Source: Verrucomicrobiota bacterium (GTDB lineage Bacteria; Verrucomicrobiota; Verrucomicrobiia; Chthoniobacterales; Terrimicrobiaceae). Taken from it: DNA of 6,784 nucleotides. The notes under the pieces were generated by a model. That model made no database searches. It saw only the letters and a list, made by a program, of their open reading frames with translations, and was not told the DNA's origin. The stretch's first letter is position 1. Every line of letters starts with the position of its first letter. The DNA is taken from positions 1 to 6,784 of the forward strand of contig JAPLTI010000013.1 of NCBI GenBank assembly GCA_026398285.1, given 5' to 3'. This document shows positions 1-5,602 of this stretch, one piece after another. The position numbers were made by a program, and so were the translations under genes.

Positions 1-1220
1 CCAACTTGGACGCTGGCGGAAGTATCGCTGGTGATCGCGGGAGCTGCGGGTAGCATGGAAATCGTGAGCGTGGCATTTCCGGTTCCTCCAGAATTGCTCG
101 CATTGATGGTTGCGGTGGAGTTTCCTGCCGTTGTTGGTGTTCCCGAGATCAGGCCAGTGGTCGCGTTCACACTCAAGCCTGCTGGCAAGCCAGATGAACC
201 AAACGAGGAAGGATTGTTGCTGGCAGCAATCTGGTAACTAAAGGCTGTTCCAACTTGGCCGCTGGCTGACGCATTGCTGGTGATCGCAGGAGCTGCGGGG
301 AGAATGGAAATCGTGAGCGTGGCGTTTCCAGTTCCACCCGTGTTGGTGGCATTGATGGTTGCGGTGGAGTCTCCATCGTCTGTCGGAGTTCCCGAAATCA
401 AACCTGTGGCAGAGTCCACGCTCAAGCCTGCCGGCAATCCAGACGCGCCAAATGAGGTGGGATTGTTGCTGGCGGCAATTTGGTAGCTAAAGGCTGTTCC
501 AACTTGGCCACCTTGCGAGGCGGCGCTGCCGATCACCGGCGCACTGACCGGTTCAGATGTAATTGAAAGAATCAGCGTGGCATTGCCCGCTCCAGAGGAG
601 TTAGTAGCTATGAGCGTGATGTTTGCGGAGCCAGTTGTTGTCGGAGTTCCCGAGATTAGTCCGGTGGTTGCGTTCACACTCAAGCCTGCTGGCAAGCCAG
701 ACGCACCAAACGAGGCAGGATTGTTGCTGGCGGCAATCTGGTAGCTGAAGGTTGTTCCAACTTGGACGCTGGCGGAAGTCGCGCTGGTGATCGCGGGAGG
801 TGCGGCAAGGATGGAAATCGTGAGCGTGGCATTTCCGGTTCCTCCAGAATTGCTCGCATTGATGGTTGCGGTGGAGTTTCCTGCCGTTGTTGGTGTTCCC
901 AAGATCAGGCCCGTGGTTGCGTTCACACTCAAGCCTGCTGGCAAGCCAGACGCACCAAACGAGGCAGGATTGTTGCTGGCGGCAATCTGATAGCTGAAGG
1001 CTGTTCCAACTTGGCCGCTGGCGGAAGTCGCGCTGGCGATCGCAGGAGCTGCGGGGAGAATGGAAATCGTGAGCGTGGCATTTCCAGTTCCTCCAGAATT
1101 GGTCGCATTGATGGTTGCGGTGGAGTTTCCTGCCGTTGTTGGTGTTCCCAAGATCAGGCCCGTGGTTGCGTTCACACTCAAGCCATTTTGCGAAGTTGCG
1201 CTGCTGATCACCGGCGCGCT
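1..1220 (-). repeat. Tandem 249-bp coding repeats (83-residue Ig-like units)
   Basis: The anchor string CCAACTTGG (plus strand) recurs at 1, 250, 499, 757 and 1006, giving spacings of 249, 249, 258 and 249 bases, all multiples of three. Four full periods and one truncated unit are visible, and the array continues past the left edge. Compared by hand, unit 1-249 differs from unit 757-1005 at about 16 positions, while 250-498 is clearly more divergent. The 258-base unit (499-756) is mosaic: its right part (668-753) nearly equals 917-1002, whereas its left part, coding for the ANITLIATNSSGAGN stretch, is unlike the others. This pattern fits duplication plus recombination between units. Confidence 0.93.
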
Positions 1221-2033
1221 GACCGAAGCAACCGGTGCGAAATAATCCACCTGACCGGTGCTGCGGATGGCGAAGAATCCCTCATTCGAACCCGTGCCGG
1301 CCGCGATGCCGGGCTCGACATAGTTTCCAGCAAGAGCTCCTGTGGTTCCGTCAACACGGTTGATACGCTGCAGGGTGAGTGACCCTTCGTAATCAGTGCC
1401 GCTAACATTGAACAGTGAACCGGAAGCGAAAGCTTGGTTGAAATCGGCAGCAAAGTTGCTGAAATTCAACAGCAATGATCCCGCTGGCGTCGTGAATTCC
1501 TCAATGGTATTATTCTCGGAAGTCTGAATGGTTGCGACATTGGCGCTGCTCAGACGTGAAGACACGAGCGTGTTGTAGGTCTGAGCTTGCGTGCCCACAG
1601 TGCCCATTGCCGAAGCCACACCACTCCAAGCAGTGTAGCTGGTGCCATCGGAAGTAGTGCGTGCGCGACTCACATAAATTGCATTGCGGGCGTCACCGTC
1701 CACCACAGGTCCACCTTGATTGGCGGGCGAATAGCCGGCGGCTTTGTTGCCGATGATATTAAAATACAAATCGGTGCGGTCATACCAATCGTTGCCAAAT
1801 ACTGAACTCAGATTGGCGCCGATATTGATGACATTCGAAATATTTGATGTGGCATTGCGATAGGAATAACCTGTGCCGAGGTTGGCAACAATTGTGCTGG
1901 TGACACCTTCACCTCCTGTTGCTTGGAAACTCAAAAGAAGGTCGCCGTTGGAAAAGGCCGCCGAAGACAGTTGAACGGTTCCCAACGAAAAAGCTCCTGC
2001 TGCAACTAACGCGAGTAGTTTGGTGGATTTCAT
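1..2033 (-). CDS. Secreted protein: PEP-CTERM-paralogue head domain fused to tandem He_PIG Ig-like repeats (3' end outside window)
   Basis: An open frame runs without a stop from the ATG at 2033 to the left edge (677 codons), so the C-terminus is missing. Residues 1-26 form a signal peptide (MKSTK, hydrophobic core, then LSSA before AF). Residues 27-264 are collinear, almost without gaps, with the PEP-CTERM protein at 4505-5419 (shared stretches include NLGTGYSYRNA, GYSPANQGGPVV, IYVSRART, LTLQRINRVDGTTGALAGNY). Just after the shared GQVDY the sequences part: here a short linker leads into Ig-like repeats (about 271-677), each with QVGTxFSYQIAASNN, GLPAGLSV, TGLIxGTPTT and GNATL. These are hallmarks of the He_PIG putative Ig family, usual in surface and adhesin-like proteins. 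The first repeat is truncated. No Shine-Dalgarno sequence precedes the start; the ATG was chosen for the signal peptide and collinearity with the paralogue. The head domain's function is unknown. An adhesive or cell-surface role is inference. Whether a PEP-CTERM tail or another anchor follows cannot be seen. Confidence 0.9.
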   Translation of the reverse strand, partial: MKSTKLLALVAAGAFSLGTVQLSSAAFSNGDLLLSFQATGGEGVTSTIVANLGTGYSYRNATSNISNVINIGANLSSVFGNDWYDRTDLYFNIIGNKAAGYSPANQGGPVVDGDARNAIYVSRARTTSDGTSYTAWSGVASAMGTVGTQAQTYNTLVSSRLSSANVATIQTSENNTIEEFTTPAGSLLLNFSNFAADFNQAFASGSLFNVSGTDYEGSLTLQRINRVDGTTGALAGNYVEPGIAAGTGSNEGFFAIRSTGQVDYFAPVASVSAPVISSATSQNGLSVNATTGLILGTPTTAGNSTATINATNSGGTGNATLTISILPAAPAIASATSASGQVGTAFSYQIAASNNPASFGASGLPAGLSVNATTGLILGTPTTAGNSTATINASNSGGTGNATLTISILAAPPAITSATSASVQVGTTFSYQIAASNNPASFGASGLPAGLSVNATTGLISGTPTTTGSANITLIATNSSGAGNATLILSITSEPVSAPVIGSAASQGGQVGTAFSYQIAASNNPTSFGASGLPAGLSVDSATGLISGTPTDDGDSTATINATNTGGTGNATLTISILPAAPAITSNASASGQVGTAFSYQIAASNNPSSFGSSGLPAGLSVNATTGLISGTPTTAGNSTATINASNSGGTGNATLTISMLPAAPAITSDTSASVQV

Positions 2034-2074
2034 AAAATGGTGATTTGATTTTTGTAGAAATTGGCGCTCTGAGA

Positions 2075-2089
2075 TTCCGCTAAGCGGAA
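2075..2089 (-). promoter_or_regulatory. Small leader hairpin upstream of the repeat protein
   Basis: TTCCGC-TAA-GCGGAA is a perfect six-base-pair palindrome with a three-base loop, lying 42-56 bases before the ATG at 2033. On the minus strand it is followed by TCTCAG rather than a T run, so it does not look like a terminator. It could be an mRNA leader structure or a protein site. The paralogue's leader has no matching palindrome, which argues against a shared role. Confidence 0.35.
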
Positions 2090-2129
2090 AAAGAGGAGTT
2101 GTAACTTTGCTCTGTAGATCGGCAGGTGC

Positions 2130-2160
2130 CCAACAAAACTTTTGTGACAATTCCGTAACA
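2130..2160 (-). promoter_or_regulatory. Conserved upstream element with inverted repeat, copy 1
   Basis: This stretch matches 5514-5544 at 26 of 31 positions. On the plus strand both begin CCAACAAAAC and contain TTGTGACAA. The inner part is an inverted repeat, TGTGAC-AATTCC-GTAACA, with one arm base off perfect symmetry. The element ends 97 bases from the start codon at 2033, against 95 in the paralogue. Surrounding leader sequence is not similar, so the match looks selected rather than left over from duplication. An operator or activator site for a dimeric regulator is the inference. It is CRP-like in its TGTGA/TCACA-type arms but has eight rather than six bases between those five-base arms. 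Confidence 0.6.
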
Positions 2161-2415
2161 AAGTATCTGATGATTTTTCGATCACCCCGCAGGGCCATGG
2201 AGTCAAGATGCGGGCTATGAAATCCAGCTCGCAAAATCCCACCTTTGGGTCGGTGGTCATGCCCGTTTTCAGCGGGCTCAGCCAACAGGCGAGACAGGAG
2301 GTTCAGCTCGGCAGCGATTATCGGCTTGGCCTATTTAGAGATTTCCTTCGACGCTCCATCCCTGCTTCACTGAGAAGCGCGAGATCGAGGAGAAAACAAA
2401 GTGGAAAGATTCGAT

Positions 2416-3123
2416 TCATGGATTGGAAACGCTTTGGTCATTCATCAGTTCCCGATGTCGGCGAGATTCCATCGCAAGGAAGGCATCCGTTCCATACCAT
2501 GTGCGGAAAAGTTCATCCGCTTGGTTGACCAGTTGCCGCCAGCGCTTGGGTTGGGAAACCGCATCGGTTTGGGCTGCCGAGGCCAAAAACTCCTCAGCCA
2601 GTGCCGCATTCTTTGCGATTTCTGTCGGCGTGAATTCATCCTCCGCCATCACTTCGCTCAGAAACAGTGGCAAGTTCTCGCCGGCAGGAACCTCTATGGT
2701 GCGAACTCCGGCCGAGAAAATCGGAGCGGTGGCTGCAGGTTCTTGAATGGTGTCAGTGGGCTGACTAGGTGCTTTGGCAAAGAACTTAGTGTGCGAATCC
2801 TTCGAACTCACTGGAGCTGTCGTATTCTTGGCAGGGCTCGCCTGGTTTACAACTCCCGGGGTCCAAGAGGAAGCCGTAGTTGAAGGAGGCGTCAAACTAT
2901 GATCGTTCTCTTCAAAAGAGCCCGCTGGAGCGGAAATTGGCTTGTGGATGGTTTGTGAATCGCGAACCAGAAGGGATGTTTCGGAAGGTGCAAAGATCTG
3001 CCCGCTGGCGTTCAGCGCTTCGGACCGTTGTAAACTCGGGGCTTGGGGCGAGCCATAAAGCAGAATCGCGATGCACAAGCCGGCAAAAACCACTCCAGTT
3101 CCGATTAGAATTAACGCTCTCAT
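2416..3123 (-). CDS. Membrane-anchored protein of unknown function
   Basis: A 235-residue protein if the ATG at 3123 is used. Residues 4-23 form a hydrophobic segment right after MRA, most likely an N-terminal signal anchor or single membrane helix. Residues about 25-135 are rich in Pro, Ser, Thr and Ala and look like a disordered periplasmic or surface linker. Residues about 142-225 are denser and probably folded (VPAGENLPLFLSEV, then an Ala/Glu-rich helix, then RWRQLVNQADELFRTWYG and DAFLAMESRRHREL). The frame stays open upstream to a TTG at 3294 (292 residues), but that extension would bury the hydrophobic segment internally and has no obvious ribosome site, so I prefer 3123. No Shine-Dalgarno sequence precedes either start. 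I do not recognise the family. The neighbours suggest a cell-envelope role, which is inference only. Confidence 0.75.
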   Translation of the reverse strand: MRALILIGTGVVFAGLCIAILLYGSPQAPSLQRSEALNASGQIFAPSETSLLVRDSQTIHKPISAPAGSFEENDHSLTPPSTTASSWTPGVVNQASPAKNTTAPVSSKDSHTKFFAKAPSQPTDTIQEPAATAPIFSAGVRTIEVPAGENLPLFLSEVMAEDEFTPTEIAKNAALAEEFLASAAQTDAVSQPKRWRQLVNQADELFRTWYGTDAFLAMESRRHRELMNDQSVSNP

Positions 3124-3300
3124 TTTATCAAACTGCTGCTTTGGAATTGCAGGAGTATCGTTGATAGATCGTCCTCTCTGGGGGCGCTGAAAAAAATCCC
3201 AATCGGCAGTCCATGTCGTGCGTTGCCAAAACATAGCCCATCGAAGAAATCCAATACAGCAATGGTCTTGTGGCATTTCATTGAAATATCTCAAAGAGAA

Positions 3301-3328
3301 TGGCCAGCGGGCAAGAACCCGCTGGCCA
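3301..3328 (-). terminator. Strong hairpin, probable terminator of the PstS-like gene
   Basis: TGGCCAGCGGG and CCCGCTGGCCA form a perfect 11-base-pair stem around a six-base loop. It starts 31 bases downstream of the stop codon of the minus-strand gene ending at 3359. On the minus strand it is preceded by an A run and followed by TTCTCTTTG, a loose T tract. On the plus strand it is followed by GACTTTTTTT, a better T tract, so it can act in both directions. There is no plus-strand gene before it, so the biological use is most likely termination of the minus-strand transcript before the gene starting at 3123. Confidence 0.75.
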
Positions 3329-3358
3329 GACTTTTTTTAAACGACTTGTGTAATCAGG

Positions 3359-4477
3359 TTAAGGATACGTTGGATTGATCAGAGCACCATCACCGGACCG
3401 CGCCACGCTCATGTCAGTGGTTTTCACCAACCAGCTGGTATCAGCGCGAACTGCTGTAAGGAGCAAGCTGTAGAAGCTCAATGAAGTGCCTGAGAGACTG
3501 CTGTGGCGCATCTGGTGCAGGTAGCCCCAGAAGGTATACTTGCCTTGTTTCACATTGTCTGCGCTGTAGGAAATGCCGTTGTAGCTCAATTCTTTTGCGA
3601 TAACAGACCAGTCGGATGCGCCAGTGAAGCTAATCATACCGAATCCATTGGCGAAGCCATTAGCTTCAACAGCCGTTTTGACAGAGCTTCCACTGCTGTA
3701 TCCACCATTGCCTTCCGCATAGGTTCCCGCAGGCCAGAGGGTGACCGCAGTCACCGCACCAGAGGCGATCGTGGGTTGGTAATGCTGCACATTACCAAAG
3801 ACGCCGTAACCAATTTCCGCCATGGCGGTGATTCGAGTTCCGGATGCCGGATCGCGACCTGTAGCATAAATGTAGGATGATTGGTCACTTGCATTACCGG
3901 TAAATATCGCGAGTGGGATAAAACCAACACCAAACAGCGATCTTGCTTGAAGCGAGGAGATGTTGGTAAGAGACGCAGGAGCATCGGCACTTGCATAGAA
4001 TTTGAAAGGAATGATGCCTGCGGTGTCGTCGTTCAAGGTTGGCGATCCATAGATCGTCGAGCTTTGGAAGACATCCGAATAGGCGATCTCTGCCGTATTC
4101 TGCACAGTATTGGCCGAGTTGTCGGCCATGCTGACAGCAGTGTTGTTCAAGCTGTTCGTGTCGATGGTGGTGGCTGGAAACCATACCGAAGAGTTGTTTT
4201 GAGCCACATCGCGAACGCCGGCCGCAGATCCAGACCAAGAGGTGCGGATGATAACCGGTGTGCCGCTGATATCTCCCTTGAAGATAACCTTGGAGGCACC
4301 GTTGAAATTGGCTCCATTGTAAGCGAATGTTTCGTTTGACAGAACGGTGCGAATGGCGTTGTGCACGGCCGAGCGGCCGGCCGTGGATCCTGTGATATCA
4401 ATCACAGTCTGGGCGTTTGCTGAAGATGCTGCAACAAAGGTCGCAGCAGCGAGAAGCAAGGAATTTTTGAGTTTCAT
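3359..4477 (-). CDS. PstS-like periplasmic substrate-binding protein
   Basis: A complete 372-residue protein. Residues 1-22 are a classical signal peptide (MKLKN, hydrophobic core, SSANA before Q23). Features of the PstS-type phosphate-binding superfamily are a GSTA motif near the mature N-terminus (30-33, in DITGSTAGR), a Ser/Gly-rich loop at 80-86 (SWSGSAA), IAYSDVF at 131-137, GRDPASGTR at 207-215, equivalent to the R-x-x-SGT ligand loop, and QGKYTFWGY at 311-319. The length fits the family. The gene starts 27 bases after the stop of the PEP-CTERM gene with no terminator between, so the two are probably co-transcribed. No Shine-Dalgarno sequence is seen (the leader is A/T-rich). No pstC, pstA, pstB or phoU lies nearby, so it is an orphan binding protein. 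Phosphate binding is plausible from the family. A surface or structural role, or another oxyanion, is possible. Confidence 0.85.
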   Translation of the reverse strand: MKLKNSLLLAAATFVAASSANAQTVIDITGSTAGRSAVHNAIRTVLSNETFAYNGANFNGASKVIFKGDISGTPVIIRTSWSGSAAGVRDVAQNNSSVWFPATTIDTNSLNNTAVSMADNSANTVQNTAEIAYSDVFQSSTIYGSPTLNDDTAGIIPFKFYASADAPASLTNISSLQARSLFGVGFIPLAIFTGNASDQSSYIYATGRDPASGTRITAMAEIGYGVFGNVQHYQPTIASGAVTAVTLWPAGTYAEGNGGYSSGSSVKTAVEANGFANGFGMISFTGASDWSVIAKELSYNGISYSADNVKQGKYTFWGYLHQMRHSSLSGTSLSFYSLLLTAVRADTSWLVKTTDMSVARSGDGALINPTYP

Positions 4478-4504
4478 GATTAAGAGTTTAATTTGAGTTT
4501 TGGG

Positions 4505-5419
4505 TTAGAATTGGGCTTGGGATTGAGCTTTGCGACGCTTTTTAGCGATGAAGAAGGCTGCGATGAGAAGAGCCACTGCCGCTTGAGCGTAAGTGGAAGG
4601 CTCGGGCACAGCGGCGGAAGTGATATAATCCACTTGGCCGGTGCTGCTGATGGCGAAGAAGCCTTCATTGGAACCGGTGCCTGCCGCGATGCCGGGCTCG
4701 ACATAGTTTCCAGCGAGAGCTCCGGTGGTTCCGTCCACACGATTGATACGCTGCAGGGTCAGAGCGCCTTCGTAGTTGGTTCCGCTGATATTGAACAGCG
4801 AACCAGAGCCAAAGGCTTGGTTGAAATCGGCAGAGAAGTTGCTGAAGTTTAGCAGCAGTGATCCCGCCGGGGTCGTGAAGTCCTCGATCGTGTTCGCAGT
4901 GGAAGTCGCAATGGTCGCCGAGTTCGCACTACTCAAAAACGAGGAGACCGCTGTGTTGTAGGTCTGGGCCTGTGTGCCCACAGTGCCCATTGCCGAAGCC
5001 ACGCCGCTCCAAGCTGTGTAGCTGGTGGCATCGGAATCGGTGCGCGCGCGGCTCACATAGATAGTGTTGCGGGCGTCGCCGTTCACCACAGGACCACCTT
5101 GGTTGGCGGGACTATAGCCGGCAGCTTGGTTACCGATGATATTAATGTAAAGATCGGTGCGGTCATACCAGTTCGCTCCGTAGAGGGTGGTAAGATCACC
5201 GCCGATGCTTGTCACATTGGAGATGTTGGAGACGGCATTCCGATAAGAGTAGCCGGTCCCGAGGTTGGCAACATAGGTCGAGGTGACGCCTTGACCGCCT
5301 GTGGCCTGGAAGCTCAGAAGCAGGTCACCGTTGGCAAAAGCGGCGGACGACTGCTCGGCAGTGCACAACGCAATGACCCCGGCCCCGAATAGAGCGAGAA
5401 GTGCTGATGGTTTTTTCAT
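4505..5419 (-). CDS. PEP-CTERM sorting-domain protein, paralogue of the repeat protein's head domain
   Basis: A complete 304-residue exported protein. It has an N-terminal signal peptide (1-27, ending SSA before AF), then a Gly/Ala/Ser/Thr/Asn-rich domain (28-266). The C-terminal sorting tail has VPEPS at 271-275, a membrane helix at about 277-292 and the basic cluster KKRRK at 293-297. PEP-CTERM tails are known to be recognised by exosortases, which process exported proteins at the membrane, often in bacteria that make extracellular polysaccharide. Neither an exosortase nor polysaccharide polymerisation genes are in this window. Residues up to VDY (263-265) align almost without gaps with the gene starting at 2033, roughly 85-90% at the nucleotide level in the parts compared by eye, and the two diverge exactly there. 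The start at 5419 is set by the signal peptide; there is no Shine-Dalgarno sequence. The domain's function is unknown. The gene probably heads a transcript with the PstS-like gene. Confidence 0.92.
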   Translation of the reverse strand: MKKPSALLALFGAGVIALCTAEQSSAAFANGDLLLSFQATGGQGVTSTYVANLGTGYSYRNAVSNISNVTSIGGDLTTLYGANWYDRTDLYINIIGNQAAGYSPANQGGPVVNGDARNTIYVSRARTDSDATSYTAWSGVASAMGTVGTQAQTYNTAVSSFLSSANSATIATSTANTIEDFTTPAGSLLLNFSNFSADFNQAFGSGSLFNISGTNYEGALTLQRINRVDGTTGALAGNYVEPGIAAGTGSNEGFFAISSTGQVDYITSAAVPEPSTYAQAAVALLIAAFFIAKKRRKAQSQAQF

Positions 5420-5513
5420 GAGTTAGTATATTAGTGGTTTTCTGTTCGTCTTTCGATTTGGAGATGGACACTCCTCACCGACGAGACATTCATCGACAAC
5501 TCAGCTGTCTCGG

Positions 5514-5544
5514 CCAACAAAACAATTGTGACAAGTTCGTCACA
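5514..5544 (-). promoter_or_regulatory. Conserved upstream element with inverted repeat, copy 2
   Basis: This is the partner of 2130-2160. It contains a perfect inverted repeat TGTGAC-AAGTTC-GTCACA (5527-5544) next to CCAACAAAAC (5514-5523). It lies 95 bases upstream of the PEP-CTERM start and also 59 bases before the divergent glycosyltransferase start, so it could affect both. Immediately beside it toward the PEP-CTERM gene is another palindrome, CGAGACA-N17-TGTCTCG (5482-5512), which has no counterpart at the other locus. Confidence 0.62.
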
Positions 5545-5602
5545 TTCGTCCGGCACGGTTTTTCTTCTTTTTTGAAGCACCGCAAACTTAGACTGGGAGC
5601 CT

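Larger units (their letters stand above)
2034..2415. other. Non-coding region between the repeat protein and the membrane-anchored protein
   Basis: I see no convincing gene here. It serves as the leader of the minus-strand gene starting at 2033 and as the downstream region of the gene ending at 2416. It contains the conserved element at 2130-2160 and the leader hairpin at 2075-2089. It also holds two small adjacent palindromes, GCCCG-N7-CGGGC at 2261-2277 and CCACC-N8-GGTGG at 2239-2256. On the minus strand the second is followed by GATTTTG, so it could be a weak terminator for the upstream gene, but a five-pair stem and a broken T tract make this doubtful. The rest (about 2280-2415) shows nothing recognisable. 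Confidence 0.6.

Noticed and set aside
1..1220. CRISPR-like array
   Set aside because: Units are 249 bases long, in frame, and encode Ig-like domains. There are no short repeats with unique spacers.
31..1382. Several plus-strand open frames across the Ig-repeat array (for example 274-486, 762-1382, 787-990)
   Set aside because: They recur with the 249-base period because they are the antisense of the repeat units. Their predicted proteins are repetitive, lack sensible starts, and the minus-strand frame is continuous with clear domain motifs.
2121..2160. Possible sigma-54 promoter near the shared element (GGGCAC on the minus strand)
   Set aside because: The GG-N10-GC spacing is not met at either paralogue (the nearest match at the other locus has the wrong spacing), so the -24/-12 consensus is not supported.
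2208..2528. Plus-strand frame preceded by GGAG at 2199-2202, possible small protein
   Set aside because: The ribosome-site match is decent, but the product is basic, has no recognisable motif, and its 3' part overlaps the minus-strand membrane protein antisense. Probably chance.
2401..2883. Plus-strand frames opposite the membrane-anchored protein
   Set aside because: Their composition (Arg, Cys and Ser rich) is typical of antisense frames. The minus-strand frame has a signal anchor, a linker and a folded end.
3275..3287. ATTTCA-T-TGAAAT palindrome upstream of the membrane-anchored gene
   Set aside because: Short, A/T-rich and without a second copy in the window. It may be chance.
3124..3294. 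57-residue N-terminal extension of the membrane-anchored protein from TTG at 3294
   Set aside because: It would place the hydrophobic anchor inside the chain, begins right at the terminator hairpin, and has no ribosome site. ATG at 3123 gives a normal anchor.
5527..5544. Exact CRP/FNR site
   Set aside because: The arms TGTGA and TCACA are present but are separated by eight bases, not the six of the CRP consensus, so only a generic dyad is claimed.
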